A stretch of DNA of 64,000 nucleotides. Source: an uncultured Clostridium sp. GTDB taxonomy: Bacteria; Bacillota; Clostridia; TANB77; CAG-508. Both the position numbers and the translations under genes were made by a program. The stretch is from contig CAMMDS010000003.1 in the NCBI GenBank assembly GCA_946495655.1, positions 1-64,000 of the forward strand, in the 5' to 3' direction. Under the pieces are notes generated by a model. It had not been told where the DNA came from. It saw only the letters and a program-made list of their open reading frames with translations, and searched no databases. Of the stretch, positions 57,198 through 64,000 are shown one piece after another (position 1 is the first letter of the stretch; each line of letters starts with the position of its first letter).

Positions 57198-57692
57198 TTC
57201 AAGTTCATCTAACACCTCATCAAGTTTCTTAACAGTAGCATGCCCATACACTTCATCATTTACAGTAAAAACTGGTGCTATACCACATGCTCCTACACAT
57301 CTTGTTGTATCTATTGAAAATTTGCCATCATCACTTGTTTTACCTTCTTCTAGATTTAATCTTTCTTTTAATCTGTCTAATATTGCTTGTGATCCTTTAA
57401 CAAAACAAGCTGTTCCTAAACAAACAGATATGTTATATTTTCCTTTTGGTTCTAAAGTAAATCTTGCGTAAAAAGTAATTACTCCATATATTTCCGCCAT
57501 AGGAACTCCTAAATATTTAGAGACTTCCATTTGTGCTGCTTTTGGAATATATCCATATTTTTCTTGGATTTCATTTAAAATTTGTATTAAGTTGTCTTTC
57601 TCTTGTTTATATGGTTTCATTATCTCTTGAACTTCTTCTCTTATTTTCTTTTCTATGCATTCACACATGACTTTTCCTCCTTTTCGCTCCAC
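57183..57692 (-). CDS. hydC: NuoE-like 2Fe-2S hydrogenase subunit HydC
   Basis: 169 aa. ILNEIQEKYGYIPKAAQMEV, CLGTACFVKGS and TRCVGACGIAPVFTVNDEVY carry the thioredoxin-like 2Fe-2S fold with its four cysteines. It passes electrons between HydB and HydA. It may start at an ATG a few codons inside, since AAAGGAGGAAAAGTC leads to MCECIEKK at 57668. A promoter lies at 57720-57748. Confidence 0.95.
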   Translation of the reverse strand: MERKGGKVMCECIEKKIREEVQEIMKPYKQEKDNLIQILNEIQEKYGYIPKAAQMEVSKYLGVPMAEIYGVITFYARFTLEPKGKYNISVCLGTACFVKGSQAILDRLKERLNLEEGKTSDDGKFSIDTTRCVGACGIAPVFTVNDEVYGHATVKKLDEVLDELEKIEK

Positions 57693-57719
57693 TTACTATT
57701 ATCTAATATATATGCTTGT

Positions 57720-57748
57720 ATTATATCAAATAGATTATTTTTGTACAA
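57720..57748 (-). promoter_or_regulatory. Sigma-A promoter of the hyd operon
   Basis: On the minus strand TTGTAC (57748-57743), a 17-nt spacer and TATAAT (57725-57720) lie 28-52 nt before hydC. Confidence 0.75.
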
Positions 57749-57798
57749 TTATTTTTCTTCATTTTCTGACTTTTTTCGCTCTATATTTAATATTAATT

Positions 57799-58749
57799 TT
57801 ATCTAAATATTCCGGATTTATTTATTACTCTTGTATTATACAAAAATAATACATCTTGATTCTTATATTCATTAAAATCTATATAGTTAGATAATAGGTT
57901 TGAATTTACATATCGTATATCTACAAGTAAAATTTCTTCATAATTACTTATTAAAAGCGGCGTAATACTACTTCCGAAAGAATCTCTAAATAATATTAGT
58001 TTCTTTCCATTATTAGCTTCTGTATTCTTTATTTGCTGTATAGCTGCTGCACCAGATAAAAACAAATCATACTTATTATTTGTTTCGTTCACTACTTCCT
58101 CATTATATACTGGTTCTTCTCTTTCTTTTTCCACATTATATACAATTGAATTTTCTATTGTTGAATTTGTTAAATATATTAATTCATCTGGTTTTATTGT
58201 ATTATCATTTATTTGTTTATAATATGAGCCATAAAAATCTCCTAAACTTTTACTTTCATAATTAGTTTCAATTTTTTCTACATTCATGTTTAAAGCTATT
58301 CTTTCTACAGTTTTATCAAGGCTCTCTTGTTTCCAATGCATATCTGTTTTATAGAAAGAAGCCAAATCTAAGGTATCATATAGCTCTATATTTTCTATAT
58401 TTTCATTTAGTTTATTGATTGTAAACTCTTCTATACTTTCAAATTCACTATTTTCGTCTTCTGAGTTATTCAAATAATATTCTTTATTAGGAATCATAGC
58501 AAAAAATACATTCATATTTTTTAAATAATTTTCATATATATTATTTATTTTATCGATATTATTTGTAATTGCATTTTCATTTATTTCTTCTGTTTTTTCA
58601 AATATATTACTATCTAATATGTAATATTTGGCATTAGATAATTCTACATCCTTCTTTTCTGAATCATTTAGTTTTATCAGTAATATAATTCCTAAAATTA
58701 TTACAATTAATATAATTATTAAAGTAATTATTATTGATTTCTTTTTCAT
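57799..58749 (-). CDS. DHHW/AlgX-like membrane-anchored protein
   Basis: 316 aa from ATG 58749, with GGAGG upstream. An N-terminal membrane helix (residues ~4-27) is followed by FYKTDMHWKQE, the TDxHW motif of the DHHW family, and LILFRDSFGSSITPLLISNY, with the GDSFG-like nucleophile serine of SGNH esterases. Such proteins act on acetylated surface polysaccharides outside the cell. It is much shorter than AlgX, and the family assignment is by motif only. A short terminal hairpin occurs between it and 59039. Confidence 0.7.
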   Translation of the reverse strand: MKKKSIIITLIIILIVIILGIILLIKLNDSEKKDVELSNAKYYILDSNIFEKTEEINENAITNNIDKINNIYENYLKNMNVFFAMIPNKEYYLNNSEDENSEFESIEEFTINKLNENIENIELYDTLDLASFYKTDMHWKQESLDKTVERIALNMNVEKIETNYESKSLGDFYGSYYKQINDNTIKPDELIYLTNSTIENSIVYNVEKEREEPVYNEEVVNETNNKYDLFLSGAAAIQQIKNTEANNGKKLILFRDSFGSSITPLLISNYEEILLVDIRYVNSNLLSNYIDFNEYKNQDVLFLYNTRVINKSGIFR

Positions 58750-58834
58750 AATTCCTCCATTTATTTTTAAAGCCTTGAAATTTCTTTCAAGGCCCAAATT
58801 CTATTTATAATACACTATGATTAGTACAGTTGTA

Positions 58835-59032
58835 TTCTCAATGATATAATATTATAAAATAGTATGAGAATATGGAATGGAAAGTGATTTGAACATATAA
58901 ATTCTTAATAAATTTTATGGAAAGAGTTCATCTTTGATGGAAGGGTGCCATAAAATTTATTTAGAATTTGTGTGATAATCAGCTTGACCGACATATTTGA
59001 AATACTATTTTATAATATTATATCATTGAGAA
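58835..59032. mobile_element. MITE-like nested inverted-repeat element
   Basis: 198 bp. Outer perfect inverted repeats of 31 bp (TTCTCAATGATATAATATTA... and its complement) enclose an inner 22-bp pair with one mismatch (58899-58920, 58948-58969). The centre is ATCTTTGATGGAAGGGTG. There is no ORF inside. Such size and symmetry are typical of non-autonomous elements, or of a stable hairpin RNA. No target-site duplication is evident and no second copy was seen in the window. Confidence 0.65.
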
Positions 59033-59038
59033 ATAAAA

Positions 59039-59653
59039 TTAATAATTAATTATTCCATCATTACCAACTGATTGGTCTTCAAATGCACTAGAATTATCTT
59101 TTACATATTCTTCATTATGAGCACCTAGTACTTCTTTTAATTTATTATATACTGGAGTTGCCCATTCATCACTTGACATTACAAGTACTGCCAAATTATC
59201 TACACTTGTTGCATATAGTTTTTCAGCTTCAACACAAATCCATTTTCTTGTATCTACTTTTTCAGACATTTCTTTTGCAATAGCATCTGCATCTGCTCCA
59301 TCTTTCACTTTTACAAGAACAAATGAATATGCTTGAGAACTCATCATAGGTTCAGATACTACTATTCCATCTATGTTTTCGTTTGATGTAAGTCCTGTAT
59401 ATGATGTAACTATATCAATATTGCTTATATCTAAAGTTTGTGTCATAAGACTTCCTGGTAAAACATCTTCTTGTCCCTCATAAACTGTGTTTATTAAATT
59501 CTCCATATCTTGTGTACTAGTTATTTGTACATTACTTTTTGGTTTACTATTATTATATATAGCAAACGCTATCCCTGCAACAGCTACAATTACTATAATA
59601 GCTATTACTACTCCTATTATAACTTTATTATTTTTCTTTTTGTTTTCTTCCAT
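59039..59653 (-). CDS. Membrane-anchored DUF4358-type protein
   Basis: 204 aa. A basic N terminus and one hydrophobic helix (residues ~12-33) anchor it; the outside part is a small alpha/beta domain with SSQAYSFVLVKVKDGADADA and KWICVEAEKLYATSVDNLAV, which match the DUF4358 pattern as I know it. The function is unknown; a role in the cell envelope is likely from the topology. ATG at 59653 has GGAGAGAAAAATT before it. Confidence 0.65.
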   Translation of the reverse strand: MEENKKKNNKVIIGVVIAIIVIVAVAGIAFAIYNNSKPKSNVQITSTQDMENLINTVYEGQEDVLPGSLMTQTLDISNIDIVTSYTGLTSNENIDGIVVSEPMMSSQAYSFVLVKVKDGADADAIAKEMSEKVDTRKWICVEAEKLYATSVDNLAVLVMSSDEWATPVYNKLKEVLGAHNEEYVKDNSSAFEDQSVGNDGIINY

Positions 59654-59732
59654 AATTTTTCTCTCCTTTAAATTTTTTATATTTATTATTTTTTAAGTTA
59701 TTATAAACTTTTTATTTTACTTTTTTAAACTA

Positions 59733-59787
59733 ATTGTCTGTCCCTTTGTTTCAAATTTGGAACAAATCGTGCGTCCCTTTGTTTCAT
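59733..59787. repeat. Decayed REP-like palindrome
   Basis: The right half TTTGTTTCAAATTTGGAACA and GTGCGTCCCTTTGTTTCA matches the element at 19-84; the left half is replaced by TTGTCTGTCCC. It adjoins the stop codon of the DUF3048-like gene. Confidence 0.75.
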
Positions 59788-60863
59788 TCTGTAATTTCAA
59801 CATCAGCATCTTCTGTACAAATTTGAATAAATGTTTTGCCATCATTTACATCTATTTCATTACCTTCTAAATCTTTATATATTGTTTGACTTGATCTAGA
59901 CGTTTTTGTACAAGTTATTGGTATTGATTTTCCATTTGTTATATAATACCCATCTACTTCCTTAATATTATCTATTGTTTGTCTTCCCTTATTCGTACCA
60001 TCATTTAATGTCCAATTTTCTACTTTTTCTATTATGATATTCTTTGTTGTAACAGTTTTTCCAGTATCCCAATCTACTTGTTTTTTTCCTCTAGAGTAAC
60101 GAACATATTCTTTAAGGTCTTCATCATATTCATATTCTACAGTATTAGCATATGAATATGGTATAGTTACACTATTTGCTACTTTTCCTTCTTCTAAATT
60201 TACTTCTGCAACTACATAATTTAAAACTGGTTCTTTGTCTGTTGTAACTCTATATCCTTTTCTATCTGCTATTTTTCTAATATTTTCTGTACTTGTTACT
60301 GCATTATGTGGTGCATATTTATCTTGCACTCTCCAAAATGATTCTGAACTTTCATAAATTCCATTTATATTATTTACTCCAAGTGATGAAATATCAGATT
60401 GTGCTTGTGGACTCCAGCCATAATGTACATAAATCGCATCATTTTCTAAAGCATAATCTAAGAAATAATGTCTTGCACTTCTAACAGGTCCTACTTTGTC
60501 CAAGTCTTTATCTTGAAGTATTAGCATTAATCTTGTTTCTCCACCTTCTACAATAATTTCATATACAATGTCTGCTTCTAAGAGTCCTGCTTGTGGCATT
60601 GCATCTATATGATTATCTATCATTATTGCTATTGGTCTTTCATTCCCCGATAAAGTTTTTGGTTCTAATACGGTGGGCTCTTTTTCATCTTCTATATTGG
60701 TAGCATTTGTATTTGCTAATTCTGTATTATCATTATTTTCTTTAATTATTTTTAGTGCAAATAATCCTCCTGCAATTATTATTAAAATGATTAGAACAAT
60801 AATAAATATCTTTGTTCCTCCAGATTTTTTCGTATTTTCTCTTGTTCTTCTCACTTTTATCAC
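59784..60863 (-). CDS. DUF3048 (YerB-like) membrane-anchored protein
   Basis: 359 aa. An N-terminal helix (residues ~17-40), a Glu/Asn-rich linker, then RPIAIMIDNHIDAMPQAGLL, the hallmark of DUF3048/YerB, followed by EGGETRLMLILQDK and VGPVRSARHYFLDYALENDA. The C-terminal part also matches. No lipobox Cys is seen, so it is held by the helix, unlike the lipoprotein YerB. Its biochemical role is unknown; YerB relatives affect cell envelope and antibiotic response. Confidence 0.86.
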   Translation of the reverse strand: MIKVRRTRENTKKSGGTKIFIIVLIILIIIAGGLFALKIIKENNDNTELANTNATNIEDEKEPTVLEPKTLSGNERPIAIMIDNHIDAMPQAGLLEADIVYEIIVEGGETRLMLILQDKDLDKVGPVRSARHYFLDYALENDAIYVHYGWSPQAQSDISSLGVNNINGIYESSESFWRVQDKYAPHNAVTSTENIRKIADRKGYRVTTDKEPVLNYVVAEVNLEEGKVANSVTIPYSYANTVEYEYDEDLKEYVRYSRGKKQVDWDTGKTVTTKNIIIEKVENWTLNDGTNKGRQTIDNIKEVDGYYITNGKSIPITCTKTSRSSQTIYKDLEGNEIDVNDGKTFIQICTEDADVEITE

Positions 60864-60934
60864 AATCCTTTCTTAAAGTACAAGCATTTTTTTGGAAGAA
60901 AAGATATTCATAGTAATTTTCTTCCTTATATAAA

Positions 60935-62242
60935 TCAAATTTGAGTAACTCCTAATGCAATTCCATATATTAAAAGTACCATTATAATTCCTACACAAGC
61001 ACTAAATACTACTTCTGATACTTTGTGTTGTTTTGATTCTATTCTACTTGCAGATACAAGAATTGCCAATACTAAAGATAATGTTATAATTACAATTCCT
61101 ATGCTATTTTCCATACTATCTTTCACTAATAACCAAATTATAGTATTTGCTGCAAAAGCAAGTGTTGCAAAACCACTTGGTGTGAATTTATGATTTAGTC
61201 CTTTGTGTTTATTAGTTCTTGCTGTTGCTATTAATGCCACTATTGCTACAACTACTATTACTAGAGTTGCAAAAGCTAAATGGATTGGCGAATTTATTAC
61301 ATTTTCTATAAAATTTAATCCTATATCACTAATTTTATCAAAGAATAGAAAGTATGCTACGATTATTGCATTTATTGTAGTTATTACAACCCCACCTGCT
61401 GCTACATCTTTTGCTATTTTGGCTTTCGGATGATATACATCAACATATAAATCTACAACTGTTTCTATTGCTGTATTACACATTTCTGCAAATAGTATAA
61501 GTATAATTGTGAATAAGAAACATAAAAACTCAGCTCTATTTAAATCAAAAAACAAACTTACTATTACAACTAATACTGCTATTACTAATTGTATTTTTAC
61601 ATTTCTTTGTGTGGTAGTAGCATAAATTATTCCATTTATTGCATTTTTCCAAGCATCTAAAAAGCTACTATTAGAAGTTTTTTCTTTATTTTTCTTTTCA
61701 TTTTCTTCTATTTTTTCTAATTCTTCTTCACTTTTCTCTGGACTAGTTTCTCTTTTTATTCCTAGCTTTTCAAGCACATTTTCTTCTTTTTGTCTCATGA
61801 GCTTTTTATCATCTTCTTCAATATGATCATAACCCATCAAATGATAAAATCCATGGACTACCATATACGCAAGCTCTCTTTCAAAACTATGTCCGTATTC
61901 CTCCGCTTGCTCATAAACTTTAGGTATAGAGATTACTATATCTCCCAAGATGTCTCCTTGTATGTTTACATCCGTGTTTTTCGAATTTTCATTTATAAAC
62001 TTGTCTAATTCTTCTTTCTCAAACATAGGAAAAGAAAGCACATCAGTAGGTCTATCTATGTTTCTATACTGTCTATTTATCTTTTCAATCTCTTCCGGAT
62101 TAGTTAAAGTTATACTTATATATAGATTTGTTTCTTCTAATTTTTCTGTTTTAAAACATTCATTTATAACCTGCTTAATTGTACTTTCATATTTTTCATT
62201 TTCTTCTAAATTTTTATATATAATTTCGTAATTCTTCTTCAT
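60935..62242 (-). CDS. ybeY: YbeY - diacylglycerol/undecaprenol kinase - PAP2-like triple fusion
   Basis: 435 aa. Residues ~1-160 are YbeY, with VVHGFYHLMGYDHIEEDD giving the three His metal ligands. Residues ~195-320 form a DgkA-type kinase with four membrane helices: LFAEMCNTAIETVVDLYVDV and IAKDVAAGGVVI carry the catalytic Glu and Asp. The last ~115 residues are hydrophobic and show TPSGFATLAF and SASRIESKQHKVSEVVF, the positions of PAP2 phosphatase motifs, but the first motif's His is Phe. ybeY and dgkA are often neighbours in Firmicutes. A fused polypeptide links rRNA processing to a membrane lipid kinase. Confidence 0.85.
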   Translation of the reverse strand: MKKNYEIIYKNLEENEKYESTIKQVINECFKTEKLEETNLYISITLTNPEEIEKINRQYRNIDRPTDVLSFPMFEKEELDKFINENSKNTDVNIQGDILGDIVISIPKVYEQAEEYGHSFERELAYMVVHGFYHLMGYDHIEEDDKKLMRQKEENVLEKLGIKRETSPEKSEEELEKIEENEKKNKEKTSNSSFLDAWKNAINGIIYATTTQRNVKIQLVIAVLVVIVSLFFDLNRAEFLCFLFTIILILFAEMCNTAIETVVDLYVDVYHPKAKIAKDVAAGGVVITTINAIIVAYFLFFDKISDIGLNFIENVINSPIHLAFATLVIVVVAIVALIATARTNKHKGLNHKFTPSGFATLAFAANTIIWLLVKDSMENSIGIVIITLSLVLAILVSASRIESKQHKVSEVVFSACVGIIMVLLIYGIALGVTQI

Positions 62243-62266
62243 ATCTATTCCTTTAACTCTATTTTA

Positions 62267-63496
62267 TTATACTGCTTTCTTAGTAACTTTTTTTCTTGCT
62301 TTCTTTCCTTTTTCTACCTTTGTATATTGTCCTTCTGATGTATACGAATTATATAACTTTCTCATGACTCCTAATTCTACTAATTTATTCTTATAGAAGT
62401 TAATTATTTTGAAATATTTATTTTCATTTGAGTATACTTTTTCTAAATCACTTTTTATAAATAAAATTTCTTTTTGTTTGATGTATTCATCATAATCTTT
62501 TTCTTTAATTTTTTCTACTTCTTTATATTTGTCCCAGAATTTCTTATATTCTTCCCTTTGTGCTGGTTTTTCCCAATAAATCTTTGTACTTAATAATTTT
62601 ACATTATATTCTTCTATTATATTAATAAGAAGAGAATATGCTTTTTCTTGTTTCCTAAGCACTTTAGTATCAACTATTAAGCTTCTAGCATCTTTTAAAA
62701 GCTTAACATAGCATTGTTCTGCAACAACAAGAGGAAGACTATGTGTAAATAATTTTCTACTTAATCCTAAAAGAATTAAGTTCTTTTCTATTACATCGTT
62801 CTGATCTAATTTACCTACAGTAAATCTATCAAAATTATCAAATTCTTCTAATATTTCTTTATATGTATCATTCTTTTCTATTTCAAATTTTATAGGTAGT
62901 ATATTTGAAATATATTCCTCTAATGTTTTAAATATTTTATTATATATCTCTTGTTTCTCTGCATCTGTTATATTATCTGCAAGTCTTATTGAGTAATGTT
63001 TCAATAATCCTTTATATAAACTCTCTGCTTCATGGCAATAAAATTTTTTATATCTTTCAATAAGCTTTTCTTTATCATTTAAAACATTTTGATAATCAAG
63101 TCCTATTAAATATATTTGCTTTTTATATTTATATTCTGTGTAGTTGTTTTCCTTTAAATGAGTAATCATATAATATTGTGATAAAGCTTCTTTTTCAAAT
63201 TCATTTGCTGTTTCATTTTTAACTTTTTTATATATCGAATCCATTATATATTTATCTATCACTTCTAAGTATAACGCATATGTGTCATCCATTTTTTTAG
63301 TTAATACTTCTTTTTTATCTTGCTCTTTTAAAGAATTTAAATTTTCATATGCTTTTAGAATATTATTTCTTTTCATTGAAATTATCATACCATTTATTCC
63401 GATTTTAGTTGGTATAAGTAATTTACTAATTGTGTTTGAAATCTTAGAGAAAAATGTTTTTTCTGAATCATAAATTCTTAAACTTCTTTCTTCCAT
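62267..63496 (-). CDS. Unrecognised large helical protein between yqfD and ybeY
   Basis: 409 aa from ATG 63496, with AAAGGATG upstream. It is highly charged and predicted almost wholly alpha-helical, rich in Lys/Glu/Tyr, without membrane helices. I see no catalytic motif and no P loop. In Firmicutes phoH usually lies here between yqfD and ybeY; this protein does not have PhoH motifs. The C terminus is strongly basic (KGKKARKKVTKKAV), which may bind nucleic acid. It may be a sporulation- or lineage-specific protein. Confidence 0.6.
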   Translation of the reverse strand: MEERSLRIYDSEKTFFSKISNTISKLLIPTKIGINGMIISMKRNNILKAYENLNSLKEQDKKEVLTKKMDDTYALYLEVIDKYIMDSIYKKVKNETANEFEKEALSQYYMITHLKENNYTEYKYKKQIYLIGLDYQNVLNDKEKLIERYKKFYCHEAESLYKGLLKHYSIRLADNITDAEKQEIYNKIFKTLEEYISNILPIKFEIEKNDTYKEILEEFDNFDRFTVGKLDQNDVIEKNLILLGLSRKLFTHSLPLVVAEQCYVKLLKDARSLIVDTKVLRKQEKAYSLLINIIEEYNVKLLSTKIYWEKPAQREEYKKFWDKYKEVEKIKEKDYDEYIKQKEILFIKSDLEKVYSNENKYFKIINFYKNKLVELGVMRKLYNSYTSEGQYTKVEKGKKARKKVTKKAV

Positions 63497-63539
63497 GCTA
63501 TCATCCTTTCTCTTCATTAGTGTAAATTTTATTTAAGTA

Positions 63540-64000
63540 TTAATAAACTATTTTTTCTTCTATCCCTATATTTTCCTCTACTTCATAAGTAACTTGCACT
63601 TCTATATATTCAGCTTCTGATTTTACCTGTACTTGCTTATCTAAGATCTTTTTATTTTCTATTTCTTCTTTCAATGTTTCTGCTGCTTTATCTATTCCCA
63701 TTTGTTTAGCTTCTTCAATACTATGTACAACAGTTACTTCCTCATATTCTTTATATGTATATTTTACAAGTTCAAGTGGTAAATAAAAGTTAGAAAATAG
63801 TTTTAATTTTTTATTCTCCTCTATTGTATCATATTTTTGAAATTTTGGAATACTTTTATGCAAATTTATTTGAAAATTATTTATCTTTACGGAATATTTA
63901 TTTTCGACATTTCCAGTTTCTATTTTTTTCGTTTCTTTTAGATTAATTTTTTCAGTAGTTGTATACCAAACTTTTGCCTGTATCTCGCCTTGAGAGTGAA
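63540..64000 (-). CDS. yqfD: Sporulation protein YqfD, partial at the window edge
   Basis: The C-terminal part only. The frame is open to the window edge and begins HSQGEIQAKVWYTTTEKINL, with KVWYTTTEKI a hallmark of YqfD. The end has EEAKQMGIDKAAETLKEEIE and a beta-rich tail. Known YqfD proteins are membrane proteins of the mother cell needed at sporulation stage IV. A TTG at 63863 is internal, not the true start. It is followed by 62267-63496 where phoH would be expected. Confidence 0.85.
   Translation of the reverse strand, partial: HSQGEIQAKVWYTTTEKINLKETKKIETGNVENKYSVKINNFQINLHKSIPKFQKYDTIEENKKLKLFSNFYLPLELVKYTYKEYEEVTVVHSIEEAKQMGIDKAAETLKEEIENKKILDKQVQVKSEAEYIEVQVTYEVEENIGIEEKIVY

Noticed and set aside
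1..64000. CRISPR arrays
   Set aside because: The repeats are dispersed palindromes; no regularly spaced direct repeats with unique spacers were found.
1..64000. tRNA or rRNA genes
   Set aside because: I saw no cloverleaf with GGTTCGAATCC-type T arms and no rRNA sequence in the spacers.

Overview
The window (about 28% G+C by eye, strongly A/T in third codon positions) comes from a low-GC Firmicute, most likely an uncultivated anaerobic gut Clostridium-type bacterium. The evidence is the gene order of the S10-spc-alpha ribosomal operon, SpoVG, WhiA, YqfD and YqzL, zinc-type S14, S4 and L36, and an electron-bifurcating [FeFe]-hydrogenase. A genus cannot be named from the sequence alone.

Layout. 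1-5300 (minus): recD2, comFC and a KAP-type P-loop NTPase. 5300-6700: a prepilin-like Ig-domain protein, a GA-repeat leader ORF and a small membrane protein. 6900-24300 (minus): one long operon rpsJ, rplC, rplD, rplW, an unrecognised 59-aa ORF, rplB, rpsS, rplV, rpsC, rplP, rpmC, rpsQ, rplN, rplX, rplE, rpsZ, rpsH, rplF, rplR, rpsE, rplO, secY, adk, map, infA, rpmJ, rpsM, rpsK, rpsD, rpoA, rplQ, with a good promoter and a 236-nt leader at one end and an intrinsic terminator at the other; rpmD (L30) is absent. 24300-25750: a second prepilin-like gene with a C-type-lectin/FGE-like tail. 25880-31000 (plus): asnS, an orphan ORF, murC and a monofunctional transglycosylase, with spoVG opposite. 31000-42400 (minus): the rimP-nusA-ylxR-ylxQ-infB-rbfA-nrnA-truB block, a probable 6S RNA, prmC, whiA, hemW. 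42500-46700: acyl-CoA synthetase (plus), RNase G, pth and a GNAT. 46800-51050 (minus): four glycosyltransferase-type genes. 51200-53150: era-yqzL-recO. 53300-57750: hydC-hydB-hydA. 57800-64000: a DHHW-like protein, two membrane-anchored proteins, a YbeY-DgkA-PAP2-like fusion, an unrecognised 416-aa protein and the end of yqfD.

The most unusual signal: recD2, recO and a glycosyltransferase gene are each broken by one extra base, and in all three the extra base is a C directly before a conserved glycine codon GGN, which puts a CGG triplet in the zero frame, with a stop 0-2 codons later. In my reading CGG is otherwise absent from every recognised gene here (two more occur in one orphan ORF). This fits +1 frameshifting at a rare or unassigned CGG codon, though systematic sequence error is not excluded.

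Other notable signals: (1) a prepilin gene whose only good start codon is separated from the prepilin frame by a (GA)13 tract and is out of frame by one repeat unit, as expected of a phase-variable locus in its OFF state; (2) 11-bp phased repeats plus a shared promoter element upstream of both prepilin genes; (3) six copies of a ~120-nt intergenic hairpin whose outer arms differ between copies but pair within each copy; (4) REP-like palindromes built on GGGGAC / GGGG-TCTGT-CCCC; (5) a 198-bp nested inverted-repeat element.
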